DNA of 64,000 nt from Lepisosteus oculatus. Taxonomy: Eukaryota; Chordata; Actinopteri; Semionotiformes; Lepisosteidae. The stretch is from positions 694,501 to 758,500 of the forward strand of contig NC_090697.1 in the NCBI RefSeq assembly GCF_040954835.1, given 5' to 3'. Shown here in pieces: positions 40,210-53,570 of this stretch. Numbering within the stretch: position 1 is the first letter of the stretch; each line of letters starts with the position of its first letter. The notes beneath the pieces were generated by a model, which ran no database searches, had not been told where the DNA came from, and was given only the letters and a program-made list of their open reading frames with translations. A program made the position numbers and the translations under genes.

Positions 40210-41855
40210 GATCTCATACATAGAAATAGCTGTCATTCAGTGAATTCCGACCATTCAGAGACTTAAGGGAGAAAAAGTCTTTCTAGTACTTTCAATAAGT
40301 AATTGCAATAGAATAGCTATGTATTTTTTATTCTTATCCTTATTGTGTACATTTTTTGGACCATTCCAGGTCGATCACTCTCAGATCTCAGATCTGACAG
40401 GTAGCTGGCATACTATGGAAGACCTGGAAAGAGAAATTTGCATCCTACTGTAGGTGTGCTACAACCTGAGAAAATAACATTGAAGATTTTTTTCCTGTTT
40501 TTGTTCTAAATAATTATTTTTAATGTGTGTACTAAGGTTCAGACTTGATATCCTATGGGTTCCCTTGAATTAAAGAGTACATCCATTCCAGGAAGACAAT
40601 GACCTTGGGTTCCATTTGGGGGGAGGGTTTAATAATGTTCTAACTACAACCTTTGATTTAATTTACTGACCTGTGGAACTTATTGAATGATTTCAAGCCA
40701 TTACGGAGAGGAATTGTGTTATACAGCTGATGAAAATGTATGAAACAGATCACAAAGAAACAAAACTTGATACCATGTATACATGAAACCTGATACACAT
40801 CATCATGCAGCAAGATGGAATTTATCCCAGAAGTATTGAAGTACTGTGGAAAAATGGGACAATTACTGTAAAACTGCCTGAGAGAAAACACTGACCTTGT
40901 TGCTTCTGTCCTTGATACAGAAATGCTTCTACAGACAGAATTGACTATATGACTCCAGTCCTTTAAAGTGTCTCCTGTGCATTTCCAAACCTTGAAGAGT
41001 TAAATAGGAAAGATGTGTGTGGTAGAAAACTACATTTGTTTCAGATCATTATCCTGCTCCTGTCGCCTATTAGCTAGTTTCCAAAGGACTTAGACAATAT
41101 GTGCATGGAATCTATTTATTGAAGAGAAGCAGTTAAACACCAGTTTCCATACATACTGTATCTTGACAGATTATAACCATCACCTTGATCCATGGACAGC
41201 TAGACAGTTGGTAGTCTAATTTGTGCAGCAGCCTTTGTCCATTAGGTGAGCTATTATAGTCCAGGTGGTACAACTTCCACTTGTTCCGCTTTTGAGGGCT
41301 TGTTTTTTCCAGAATCCCATTTGTTAAGTAAGAATTGTAACAAAGATGTATGAATTGTAACAAGTACATTGGAACATGGTGACTGAAACAATAAAGTGAC
41401 TGAAGGGTTGAAGAACATCTTGCAATACTTCATCCTATTGCTGCTCAAAACATCAAAACGTCAAGAAGAAAGCAATAGCATTCTGAACTTTGAATTCATT
41501 GAGGAGTAACCCCAAATCATCTCTCTGTCGGGTGTACCCAGACTGACAGGACCTTATCATGTTAGAAGCCAGTCTTCATCTTCAAATTGCTTTTCTTAAA
41601 GAAAGTCTAGCATGTTTTAGCATAGAAAGTGTAGAAATATCCTTTCTGAAAACAGTGTACACTTGCATCTTTTTGGTTGGAGGAATGAGTACTTTAAGAA
41701 AAGACACAACTCAGTTGCGAAACACAGGTGTGTAATGGGGTAAAAAATGAGAAGCATTACCACTGGAAGTCATCTGACTTTCTTAATGACTTAAACACAG
41801 ATTAACAGAGACTGTCCAATAAATGAGAGAATATATAGTATTGAGTCACCTCGCA
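40210..41855. other. Intergenic, nothing recognised
   Basis: AT-rich sequence with short open frames on the minus strand (40,658-40,891, 41,133-41,448) lacking recognisable domains. It may include distal FAM184A 3' UTR. Confidence 0.45.
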
Positions 41856-41861
41856 TTATTG

Positions 41862-41990
41862 CAGTGTGGTGTAGTGGACGGGGCTCTGGCCTCCTGACAG
41901 GAGGGCCACAGGAATAAATCTTAGGTGGAGATACTGTTGCTTTAGCCAAGGCACTTCAGCGTCATTCATCCAGCAAACCAACTTTATTTA
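41862..41990 (+). repeat. tRNA-derived SINE fragment
   Basis: Starts with GTGTGGTGTAGTGGACGGGG, an A-box-like start, followed by CTCTGGCCTCCTGACAGGAG and a degenerate B-box region. It continues with AGGCACTTCAGCGTCATTCA. Confidence 0.55.
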
Positions 41991-42059
41991 TCAGTGTCAA
42001 ACATTGGTAAAAAACATAGGTAATTGTAAGATAAAAGTGTCAAATACATTAATAATAAT

Positions 42060-42483
42060 TAACAACCAATGCATAAATCTCACATTTATTTATTAGCATA
42101 CACAAGTATAATATAAATATAAAATATGCCATTTATTTTAAAATTGGTGAGACATCATTATATCTGTATTGAGACAACCATACAAACGATTTATTTCTAC
42201 CAAAATTTGTTATGGAGCTGTAACAAACTTTCAGGACTGTGCCATTCTAAAATAAGGTACAGATAAAAGACAATATACTGTATTAAACAAAAAATATTCA
42301 GCAGCATATGCATCACTCTTCAGAAATTGCATAAAAGGTAATGTCAAACATTGTCACTGTACAAACAAGGAATCCATTCACAATGAAGTAATAAACATGG
42401 AGAAACGGTGTAGAATTAAATACAGATGATTGTGTCAACATGCTCTTTAGTTGTCCTCCACACCAGAGTCCTGGGGGCACGAA
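42060..42483 (-). other. FAM184A 3' UTR with candidate poly(A) signals
   Basis: Lies directly after the FAM184A stop codon at 42,484. AATAAA-type signals on the minus strand (TTTATT on plus) occur at about 42,190-42,195, 42,132-42,137 and near 42,087. Which is used cannot be told from sequence alone. Confidence 0.5.
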
Positions 42484-42565
42484 TCAGAAGGTGAAGTAGC
42501 TAGCAAACCACTCCTGCCGCTGGGGGTCTGCGGTGGCCTCAGGAAGGGCGTCTGTCTCAGGAGGG
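42484..42565 (-). CDS. FAM184A: FAM184A terminal coding exon
   Basis: Encodes SPPETDALPEATADPQRQ then EWFASYFTF and a stop. The acceptor CCCCTGCAG at 42,566-42,574 joins in phase to the donor at 60,532 (AG|GTGAGC). The ending DPQRQEWFARYFTF is what I recall for vertebrate FAM184A. The exon is 82 bp, one base plus 27 codons including the stop. The nearby 63-residue minus-strand open frame is a different frame. The exon lies about 18 kb from the previous one. Confidence 0.88.
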
Positions 42566-43169
42566 CTGCAGGGGACAAGCACACAGCAATGAAGGTCACC
42601 ACGCCGCTGGGTTTTATTCTTGCATGAGCCAGTGCCATTACCTATGATTTAATACGTCCTCTTTTTAATCCTACTGAAGCTGTGCTTTTCTTCTTTAATT
42701 TGTTTACAGGTTCCGTAAAAAGCTTGCTTAATTGAACCATTCTCTGCCTGTATTCTTGCACTTGACATTAAGCAACAACAGGCCAATTAAAAACACTTTT
42801 ACTAAACAGTGTTATTGCAATGAACAGCTGTAATAGATAATCTGAGCCATGTAATGTCAAGTGCTGCAGGTGTAAATTTGTGTGAGTGGAGATGTAACAA
42901 CCTTCTGTCACCTGGGGCTTGAAAGTTAATTATTAAAATATACCCTCTTATTAAAGCAGGAAAATCCTATGTGCATCCATGTGTTCTTAAAAATACAGAT
43001 CGTACATACAGTAAGTTACAGTGAATAAACACTGATTTGAAATGATCTTATGAGTAGAAGTGCCATCTCTGTTTGCCTCATGTGTGTGAGTTAGGTTTTC
43101 AGTGAGTGTTCCTCCTCAAGGAAGTAAGTTATCTTTGGCAGCTTGCAGGGCTCTGCTCTTGGTCTTGTT

Positions 43170-43275
43170 TAAATGTCGTAGTTGGATAAGATTCCATGTT
43201 GGTGTGGCAACAGATTTCATTTCTGTGCTGATGACACTCAAATTTATGTCTGCATGAAGCCTTACTGTATATCAA
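43170..43275 (+). mobile_element. Decayed LINE reverse-transcriptase fragment
   Basis: A short stretch reading FCADDTQIYVCMKP, the catalytic ADD region of an L2/CR1-like reverse transcriptase. The surrounding frame is broken. It may be the same element as the fragment at 44,080-44,560. Confidence 0.6.
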
Positions 43276-44079
43276 TGAAACACGACCCGCCTTTGACACG
43301 ACTTAGATGGAAAAAAAAGGATGCAACAGTAATAGGTATCAGCTGAGGGCCAATATTCTTAGTCTTTTATCCCTCACTTCCAGATAGTCCTGCCACTTCG
43401 ACTGTGTGCAGATTGCAGAGGACTCTGAGGACTAGAATTCTATGACAATCGAATGAGTTCTGTTGGTTTTCTCTTCTTCTGTCTCCATATCTAGGCGAGG
43501 TCCACACCCAGACTCATCACAACCCAACTGTGCTAATTGATGGGTGCCTAGAAAAAAACAGGGTGAAGATTGCTGTCGTTGTCCTAATTTAATCTGTGAG
43601 TCCAAAACAACGAATCCTCCCTAACTGTGGGGGAAGAGATGAGCACTTTTAACAACAGGTACAGTACCATTGGACTAATGAAATAAGAAGGCTGGAGCTC
43701 CTTCCTGTAATGAGCAGCTGTACAGAAAGCATACAGTTGCAGCCTTCGGCCTATCTGGCCATAAGGGAGAAAAGACAGAGGAAGATAAATAACACACCCT
43801 GTTTCTTGCCAGTTATTACAGTGGCTGATACCTGTTACACAACTTAACTTTTTGCATCATAAGAAGAGTGAAGTTACACTGATTGTCTCTCCAGATAAAC
43901 TCCACAAATGTGCTAACTTTAGTTTCAATTCAAGCTTTATTAGCTCCTGGAGGAAACTTGTTTTATGGCAGAGTGCAACACTACAATACAACAAAAACAG
44001 AAGAACAACAGCAACAAGGAATTCAGTACGAAGTACATCAGGAGATAAGCCGACATTGACGTTTACTTTTACTAGATGG

Positions 44080-44560
44080 TCTTGGAAGCAGTCCAAGTCC
44101 TCAGGAGTCTTGGTATCACCTATGATCCAAGCTTTGCATTTCAAGCTCAGGTTTGCAATGTGGAGAACGTGTCCGTTTTCATTCATTATATTGTTAGTAT
44201 CCATTCACATCTCTCCAAACCGACAGAGAAAAGGTATTGCTGGATTCTGTCATTTTCTGCTTTAAATATTGCAATGTAGTGCTTGTTGGCATATCCAAAC
44301 ATGCTCTAAACAAGTTGCAACATGTTCAGAACTCAGCTGACTGCATTTCAACAGAAACAAAACCACAGAATGTATATTTCCTATTTTAAGCTTTCATGCA
44401 CTTATTCCCCATGGATTTCAGAAGAAAATGTCTAATGTCGCTGCTCAGCTTGGCCCTGATGACATTACTGAACTGGCCACTGCCTCTTACAGCTACATGG
44501 TATTTAAACTTTTTGGGCTCTGTATTAGATCTTCCAAATTATATTATACTTTAGAATTCA
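44080..44560 (+). mobile_element. Decayed LINE, region after reverse transcriptase
   Basis: VLRSLGITYDPSFAFQAQV matches the block that follows the reverse transcriptase in L2-like LINEs (compare KLKNLGVIFSSVLTFDPHV in the LINE at 53.6 kb). Later words fit the same region in broken frames. Confidence 0.6.
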
Positions 44561-44702
44561 AATTAAATGTAGACCTAAAAGCTAACGCTTATTAAATCAG
44601 ATAAGTCAGTTCTCTCTTTTGTCTAATCCACCGGACAATTATCTTTGTATCATTCTTGTTGCTCATTTCATAAACAGTACATACAATTAATTTCACTAGA
44701 TC

Positions 44703-44745
44703 AGGGTTGTCAAACTCATTTGCAGTGGTGGGCCAGATTTGATTT
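44703..44745 (+). mobile_element. hAT-like terminal sequence
   Basis: CAGGGTTGTCAAACTCATTT is close to the CAGGGGTGTCAAACTC end of many vertebrate hAT elements. A second diverged example starts at 51,867 (CAGGGGTGTCAGAGTAATTC). The other ends and any internal parts are not identified. Confidence 0.5.
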
Positions 44746-47700
44746 TAATAAACTTCCAGCATGTTACGCACAGCATGAATTATTGAAATACCAGGTGCAA
44801 TAGTTAATCGTTTATATTTGTAGGATATTGTTTTTTGGTGTTTATATTACAATGAGGTACCACCCTTTAAAAGTGATTAGTAATTTGTCTGTCTTCATTA
44901 GATGCCAATTCAGCTAAATGTGCTCACTACTCTCTTAGAATGTTTTTTTTTACATTATTAAGTGTAATTATTAAAATAATCATAGCTCTAATTATATACA
45001 CCCCCTTCTCACTGTGAGCACTATATACACCCCCCTCTCACTGTGAGAATGATCGATTTAGGAATGTTTGCTACATGAAGGGCTAATTTTACTGTTTTTT
45101 TTTAATCTTGATTACTTTATGATTTTTTTCCAAAACCCCTCCTTTTTTATCATCATGCCATCCAGGTATTACAAACACCAGGAAGCTTTAAGTGACTGGA
45201 AGGGCTGAAGTGAGTGATTGGTCAGAAGACATTTGCATTGCACTAACCTGTGCTGTGCAGATGTTCAGCAGTTTCTACCCATTTAGTCTTCTTAACTACT
45301 ATACTAAGTTAAGTGGACTTAATTAACTTGAATTGTCATAAACATGCAATGGTGCTCTTATTGTGAGCACAGCTGTGATTCTGTTTAAAAAAGGAAGAGG
45401 AATCCGTTTAAAAAGAGGAACCAAAATAACCTTAAAACAGAATAGTTATGCCTCCAAGTATCTTAGAAGGGATTACTGTACATTATTTTCTTTATAAATA
45501 CAGAATCACCAATTAAAAGCTTGTACAGTACACACTCTCCAGATTTTAAATTGGCAAATTACAGCTCAGGTCCCAGCAACAACCCACATGCACAAAGTGC
45601 AGATAGACTCTGCAAGCCTATTGAGTCCTTCATCATTTGATAAGAGGAGACATGTTAGTCTCGTACTAACATCACCACAAACCCACAGACAGCAAGAATC
45701 AAGATCCAGAATCAGGAATCCATTGGTCAACAAACCCCACCCCTGACAGCACTCAGTCCTTTGTGTGCTCCGACTCTGGGAATCCTGGTCACCATCAGCT
45801 TGCGATCATGACCCTGATTTACAGTCTTAAGTCTGTGCCTGTGCTTGGAGTGACTGCCTTTACCACTTGAGCTTGTGACATTCTTCTCAGCATGAGATTC
45901 GTCTTTCTGTGCTAAAGACACTGAAAATATTCAGTAGTTCATCAAACCGCATCATACGGTCCTATTCAGCTTCTGGTAATTCAGTTAGCTGTTACATTGA
46001 AAATATATGCCTTTTCTTTTAACATTCTGCCATAGTCTGCCATAGATATCAGATTAATGAGCCTGACATTACACAGTAGGTTTTGAGACGCTGAATCCTG
46101 AAGACGTCAGAGATTCTTTCCTTGGGACTGACTAACCTTTAATCGGACTCCAAATTTGGATAAAACTTCCTAAGTGTCCTTTTCTGGTGAAATGGAAGAA
46201 ATCTCATTAGTCTCGTGCTCTTCGATGACAAACGCTGGTGAAACGCAGATATAATGGAAACTGGCATGTTCATTGTCTCATGGATCTGTTGACTGCCATC
46301 AGCAGAGTTGAGAAGATTTATATTATTTTTCCTGACATCTTTGACCGGTTCTCTGGCTTTGCCATGATGATGAATGGTGCTGTGCACAGGCTCCATCAGA
46401 ACCCCACAGTAATCATGGTGACCTTTGTGATTATCTAGTTGTTTCACAAATCACCCATTAACTGCAATGATTTTCTACATTCATATAGAGTATGATCAAA
46501 CTAGGAATGGCATGATTGTACGGTACATATTTTACAGATATTCTTAATAAACTTGTCAACTAGTCTTAAAACAAACATGAGCCCAGTATTTTAAAGTACA
46601 TTTAAATTAGGTCATGATATTTCACTTTTTAGTTTGCCGACTCTAAATTTAACTCCAATACTGATCTAAAAATAATTAATTATTATTACCATACAAAATA
46701 TGATTGCCATTAATGAGATGGTCCGGGGGAAGGTGATACAACATGAAGCTGGTAATACTGTATGTACCCCAGGAGGTACACTATACTCCTAACGTACCTT
46801 ACAAGCATTCATCCGCCACCTTCAACAGCCTCAAGCTCTTACAGGAAAGCAGCCTCGGCAGCTGCTGCTGAGCTCTAACGAGCAAGCAGAATTGATAGAA
46901 CTAAATACTGCAGATCGGCTTAACTCCGTTTTTTTCCCCAATGAGAAACGCCATGAAAACCTTGAGAGTCAATTGAAACAAACGTCCCGATTTAGCGTGC
47001 AGCTGCGTACTAAGTTTCGGACGAGTTAATACGGTAGTGCTTGGAGATCATGTCCATCTCTGAGCTCAATCCCAGAACAGCTGAACTAGTGCTCAGTGCG
47101 GTGCTGAGTGTCTGCATTGCTGTTGTTCCAATAAGCAGGAACTGCGGAAGCGCTGAATTAGAACATTTCAATTAATCTGATCAGCGAGTTAATATGTAGG
47201 CGACAATTAGTACTTTTTCTGTTAATATAGAACTGAATGTCAAAGGTTTTTTTTTTATTTAATAGTGGAATTTATGTTTAAATATACCAGAAGGGCACAG
47301 TGCGTACAGGAACTCGAAATCCATACTCGATTTCAATGAGTCATGAAACAAACGAGAACAGCAGCTGCGGTTTTGAATTTGAACATGCATCATATTATAG
47401 CTGTTTAATTCCACTGATAAATTATATAGATTTATACGGAGATGCTTCAGTGGAATAAGCGAACACACCGCTATTTTGGTTTAATGTCTAAGACACATTT
47501 GTGTCTGCAATAGATGTCTGGATGTACTGTAAGTGTCATGCAGTTTCAGGGCTTCATTTGTTGCAGTTCATCTAAGAGTTTTTTTGAATTTACGTTTGTG
47601 GATCTTCTGCGGTTGAGGTAGTAAGATCTGTTATACTGTAGGCATGTTGAGCAATGACTAAGCCATGTACTGCATATTCCTTTTGGCGGGGCTAGCAAAT

Positions 47701-50700
47701 CGCTACTAGAAGTGCCAGCTAATGTCCAAGAGCATTAACAATTTTATGTATTTTGAACAAAATTAAGATGCTGGTACATTGGAGTGGATTTCGTCTACAG
47801 TACAAGTAAAAAACAAATTGCACTTGCAGCTCTAAAAGGGTAAACTCAGGAGACTTCTATAACGGCTCATTTCAGGTTTATACTGTACAGTAGGTCATTC
47901 CAGTTTATCACTGTTCTTCTGACCTTGTGAGCCTTTGAAATTTAAAACAGCATTTTTCTCGCCCCTCACTTGGTCTGAGTACAGTACCAGTCCATTAGAG
48001 ACCCAACACCGTGTGCGGTCCGTCCTACACAAACCGCCTATCGACTGGATGAGCCTCCTGTCCGTCTCCAGGTCACTCGGCTGTTTCACCACCGTGATTA
48101 CTGGACAACTGCCGGAGAAGGGACACGCTTCCGAAGAACTGTCTTACATCATCACTTTTAAAACATGACGACAGAAGTTTCTTTTCTTTGGCGTATCCTT
48201 ACATCTTCCTACACAACGTATTCTCTGTACCCCCCAAACCCCGCTTTACCCTGAAAACTACAAGTATAGAATCCCATCACAGTAAAAAATAACAAATCTA
48301 TTTAATTAACACCAAGATGTGACAGAACACATTTAAGACTTACAGTGTCCTACATATTTCAATGGATTTCAGTTGCCTTCGCTCCCCAGGATATCTGAAA
48401 ATTCACTATCGTGTACTAAAGGCTCTACATGCGTCAGCTACAGTACTAATATAGACATTACACTTTATTAGTAAGCGTGTATTAATACACGTTATGATGA
48501 ATAACTGTGGTGAGTGTAATTCAAAAGCAAATTTAGTTAAATATTACAATAATTTTCAAGTGACGGATGCAAAAATTCATTACTTACTGCCGATATTATT
48601 CCCACTATATTCGGGATTGGTTTAACCTGATCCGGTGTTCACTTTAGTCCGATACTAAATTGCTTGAGCCATGTGAAGATGCGGTTTAAATTAGTCCCCT
48701 ACTTCAGTAACCCGCGGAGGGTAGCAACTGCCAGGTAGCGAACTAGTTTAGCACAGAGCTGCGAGTAGGTCGCTTTTAGTTCGTTTCAGTTGACGCTCGA
48801 TGTCATAAAGGAGAGTGTAGGTTAATAATCCTGAACCAAAGAGCCCAAGAGACGGGTTACATATAAAAGGAGACTCAGGTGAAATCAATAGCATTTCTTA
48901 TCCTGCATATTACAGCTTTAAGTGAAATGATTATTTGGAGACGGTCAGTTAACCAGACTGTGGCTTGTTATAGGTCCCAAACTTTGAACTTTTATTTCTC
49001 ACTTTGGCAAGTGACTGGATTGACTGCAATTTCAAGAAATCTTAGCCTTTTTTTCTACAAGGGTTTATTGTACTTCTGTCCTGGAATGACACCTTATGTG
49101 TTTTGTTTATAGCAGAAAGTGTGAATTAAACAACAAACAACTGACCCTGTGCATTTCTTGTTCTTGTGTGGCTATTGATATGCCTCCTCATTTCCTCACT
49201 TAAGCAGAAATCAGTCATGAATGTAACATAATATCTTCAATAATAAAAACTTTTAATGATTGTGCTGTGCTGCTCAGTCAATTCCATTAGACAGTTTCTC
49301 TAAAACCAGCACTTTAATTGTTGAATGGATAATTAGCAGGATCCCTATTAATTAAGAAGCTGGTTGTGTCTGCAGTGAGTTCTGTTCAGTGATTGTCACA
49401 AAAAGTGTCTTTTTTCAGTATTACTGTAAAAGACATTGACATTTGTGCTTGTACTTAACATTATTTATTATTAAAAAATTATCTCCAATTGGCTTATTTA
49501 TGTTTTTTTCATCTGTTTTATAATGTGTAATAATTACACAATCATCATGATGGAGAAAGGGTTATACACATGTATCTCTGGTTTTGGAAAATGGGGAAAT
49601 ATACTTTTTCTTCTACTATATTTCTGTTTGTATCTTGTTCTGTATTGTTCTATCTATGTAGTAGATGAAGTATACTCTTTCCTGTGGATAGTCCTCAGGT
49701 ACAGTAATTGACTACATTTGTTTCAGAGCACTACTACAGAATGGCTGGAAAGTCAATACTAAGGAAAGCAAGAAACCTGAAAAGAGCTGAGAATTGTGAG
49801 TAAAAGGAAAAAAAATATGGGTTTTCTAGCACTAAATAATTCTGAGAAGAAGAATAGATTTTCTGTCTGAATTCTGAATTAGAGAATTCTTTTAGGTAGA
49901 CAATATAAACCAGAAAAATGTTTTTTTCACAGTTCCAGCACTTTCTCATTTGAACAAGATGGAAAATCTGTCAGCATGTTCATTGACTTGGGACTGTGTA
50001 GTGAAGAAAGAAAATACCATATTTTTTCAAAACTGGCATCAGTTGTGCTACCCGCATTAGTATCTCAGACTGTTGATACTGTAAGTACTTAATTCACAGA
50101 ATACTGAAAAACATGAAGTTCATACTTTCAAGAAAATGCAAAGGTAGGTTTTCCAATATAAAGCCTAATATAAACAAAACCTCTTTAAAATGGGATGTGT
50201 ATGAAGCTGTGACACAAAAACAATAATTGAAGCTAGCCAGTTTTTTAATATATATAAATTAATTTTGTATATCACTGTAAATCAGACATCTCTAACCCTT
50301 ATCCTGCAGAACCCTACTCTAGAAGGTGCTATATGAAACCCTAAAATCATTATTTTCTGTGGCTTATAAATAATACTTGTAATCAACGACAGGTTAATTA
50401 TAAACCTAAAAGTGTTCCACATCTTTATAAATGAGTAATTTATCATGAATGTACTAGATTGGAGTATGCTGTAAATAGTAATTAATTCTGAATTTGAACT
50501 TAATCAGTACAAAGGAAAGACAAATATATAATTAAAAATTAAAAGTATAAATTTCAGAAGTTCCAGCAGTTTTAAATTTGACAGAAGATTAGGCATGTAC
50601 TGTATGTGTTGTGTAAGTGCTATTCTGGAAGAGCACTGTTTAACTCGTTTCAGCTTGATGGAGATTATTCCCAGCTCTCTCAGTCTGTTTCCAGGGACAC

Positions 50701-51865
50701 GGACAGCTGAACGAGCCTCCGGAGTCTCCTAATTCAGCTGTCTCACTGTGTGGAGTCAGCAGCATCGGAAAGAGGATGACTGAAGTGTGTATAACCCTTG
50801 AGCACTTGAGTCCGTCTGAAGAACAGTATCAGCAAAAAAGTCAGAACATAGCTGTAGCACAGTAAAAAAAAAAAATCTGAGGCCAATAACTGACAAATGG
50901 CTTAAAAATCCAAAAGTAGGTTAAATAAACTGATATGCAGTATTTCTCCTTGTTCTTTTCAATTCCCTTAAAATCCAATACTAATGGAGTTTTCTATTAT
51001 TTAGATATTACATCACAATTTTTTCAAACTAAACTAATTTCACATAAAATATATAAACTTCATCAATACATTTCAGATCTCAAAATTCTGATTTATTTTA
51101 AATAAAAGAAACAATTGAGCTGCCTAATATGTTTAAAGTATAATATTCCTGATAAATACACAATAAAAGGAAAGACAGAAATTCTAGTTTATGAATACCA
51201 TTTGCTTTAAGTGTGTATTGAATGGTGTTTTAAAATACCTTTAGGAGACAGATCTTAAAAAGCTTGCCTTGCTGGAAAACATGATTGCATTGCAGCCTTC
51301 ATTAGCCACATTAATAACTACCTTTTACCTTGCATCTTCACCACGGATTTGTATGTACAGTATATTTACAACCAGATTTATCATAGACAGAGTCACATTT
51401 AAGGCATACATTTAGCATGGTCTTCAGGACCAGTGGACAAAAATATGTTACGCTGAGCCCTTTAAGATGGCGGAGACACTCTTTCGAACAACCACTTTAT
51501 CTGTATTTGTGCACCAAATTGGCTTCTTCATGGGCTGTGCAGTAGGAGCGTCCACTTCACACAGCCCGCAGCAGTCTCTATAGTAAAGAGCTTGGTTTTC
51601 ATTAAAAATACTAACACAGTTTCTGAAATAGTTAACAGTTATACAAAAAATATCACTGTTACAAAAATATTAGTTTCACAAGCCACAGCACTGTACCCTG
51701 TTTTTCCATGAGATGTAAAGTCCCGCATGTGTGAATTTGCTGTTCGTGGAAACTTCAAGATACCCAACCGTCATGAACACCGAGGTCTTACTCTGTACTG
51801 TTTCTCTGACTTGCTCAGCACCTCTGTAATTTCAGTAGGAAGCACATCTTCAGATGTGGTAGAAC
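44746..51865. other. FAM184A intron, central part without recognised genes
   Basis: About 7 kb of mostly AT-rich DNA. Open frames at 46,139-46,447 (minus) and 47,895-48,168 (both strands) are the only ones of note and are described in the findings. The stretch 48,600-48,850 has more CG than its surroundings. Confidence 0.4.
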
Positions 51866-51866
51866 A

Positions 51867-51910
51867 GGGGTGTCAGAGTAATTCGTTACAGCCGGGCTGA
51901 TTTGATGTAA
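51867..51910 (+). mobile_element. hAT-like terminal sequence, second copy
   Basis: Starts CAGGGGTGTCAGAG, similar to the hAT-type end at 44,703. About 200 bp to the right, GAAAAAGTTTGGGCACCTCT at 52,067-52,086 resembles the terminal repeat of Tc1/mariner-like fish elements. Confidence 0.4.
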
Positions 51911-52849
51911 ACGTACTTCAAGCTCGCCTTACATACTTAAGCAGCAAGGCTTTGAATTATTTTTTTTCTCTTACCTTGAATAGAAAATCATTCTAATCTC
52001 TTATCACATTAGATTCATTCCTGTTCTTGTGAGATTATGACATTGACATGTGACATACAGCTGTATGAAAAAGTTTGGGCACCTCTGGCCAAATTAGATG
52101 TTTTGTTGATTTTCCAAGTGAAAAGAAGTTAACACAACCTCTGCAGCGAAAAAGCCTGACATATTTCTGCATATTTTAATGCACCTTTACTATTTATTTT
52201 CTGAATTTAACAGATTGAAAAAAATAAAACCATAAATGTGGCATGTGCAGAATCTTAAATGTCTTACATGTCTTACAGTAGTGGTACACTTACCATGCAC
52301 ATTCCGCTTCTCGGTTTAAAATTATTTGCTATGAAGTAGCCGGAAAGGAATTTTCTCTTAATGTCTGCCTTCAGATGCTTTATCCCAGAAAGTATAAATA
52401 ACCCTGAATGGAAACTAGTAAGTGTCTGTCCTTAATCCTTGTTTTGTCTAAATGTTGTGTGCATTACAGTATATAAGTTCCTGGTTTTATGACAGATTTT
52501 GTTCTAATCAGTTTTAAATAGAATTATATGATTATATGACTACAGCTACTTTGAATGAGTCATATCCTGTAAAGAAGTATATTTTTTCTGAATTTCATAA
52601 TAACACTAAACATATTTTAACTAATATTAACATCTATTCAACCTTCTAAAAGCAGCAGTATCAGATTAGATACCACTGGAAAAACCAATGATTGCCATTT
52701 GTTTAAACTCAGCCCCAGGTCGGGTGAGATTTGTTGTAATGCTGTGGTAAGTGCTGTTTCCAGCTCCTGTCACATCATGGCTGGTGGTCAATCACCGGAC
52801 CGATTGTCTAATCTAATCTAATGTCCCAGTTTCCCGTGGTCAGGCAACA

Positions 52850-53190
52850 CAGTCAGGCAGGTAGTCAACACCACCAGCCCGTACCTAAACAGCACTTACA
52901 GTACCTTGTTCCCAGCAGGGTGTTTATTCCCACTCCACCGATATTACAGTGCTCGGTCTCAGCCTTTGCTCTATGACCCGGCACTTGTTCTCCTGTGCTC
53001 ACTTTATTTTCTGCTCGTGTTTTGAATTCCTCTCTGGCTTGGCTCGCTGCTTGTTCCCTCAATCTTGATTCCTAGTTCTCTCTCTGGCTTAGTTAACGTC
53101 TTCCTGGAGCGCTTGGTCCCCTTGTCTGCCTGACCATCCTATTTGCCTGTGTCTCTCACTGCCCGGCTGCTGCGTCCTGCCTGTGCTCAC
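52850..53190. repeat. CT-rich repetitive segment
   Basis: A pyrimidine-rich stretch (TTCTCTCTCTGGCTTAG and similar) just before repeat family B. A related style of sequence occurs in the insertion at 55,690-55,780. It looks like part of a retroposon, but I cannot name it. Confidence 0.35.
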
Positions 53191-53194
53191 CCTG

Positions 53195-53570
53195 CGGTCC
53201 ATGTGGGTCCTAATGCCCCAGTATAGTAACGGGGACACTGTACTGTAAACAGGCGCCATCCTTCGGATGAGACGTAAAACCGAGGTCCTGACTCACTGTG
53301 GTCATTAAAAATCCCAGGGCGTTTCACGTTCCCCTTGGCCCTTACCAATCATGGCCTCCTAATAATCCTCCTCTATGAATTGGCTTCATTACTCTGCTCT
53401 CCTCCCCACTGATAGCTGTTGTGTGGTGAGCGTTCTGGCGCACTATGGCTGCCGTCGCATCATCCAGGTGGGGCTGCACAATGGTGGTGGTGGAGGGGAG
53501 TCCCCATTACCTGTAAAGCGCTTTGACTGGAGTGTCCAGAAAAGTGCTATATAAGTGTAAGCAATTAAAC
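53195..53570 (+). repeat. Dispersed repeat family B, near-complete copy
   Basis: Runs from CATGTGGGTCCTAATGCCCC through GGATGAGACGTAAAACCGAG and CACTATGGCTGCCGTCGCAT to the tail CAGAAAAGTGCTATATAAGT. The best copy for defining the family in this window. Confidence 0.8.

Noticed and set aside
39610-40211. Several long open frames with GKGKGK, LCLCLC or AFAFAF stretches
   Set aside because: They are produced by the GGCAAA hexanucleotide array, whose period is a multiple of three.
47613-47640. TGAGGTAGTAAGATCTG, resembling the let-7 microRNA seed
   Set aside because: Only the first ten bases match let-7, and the next 70 bases contain no complementary arm, so no precursor hairpin can form.
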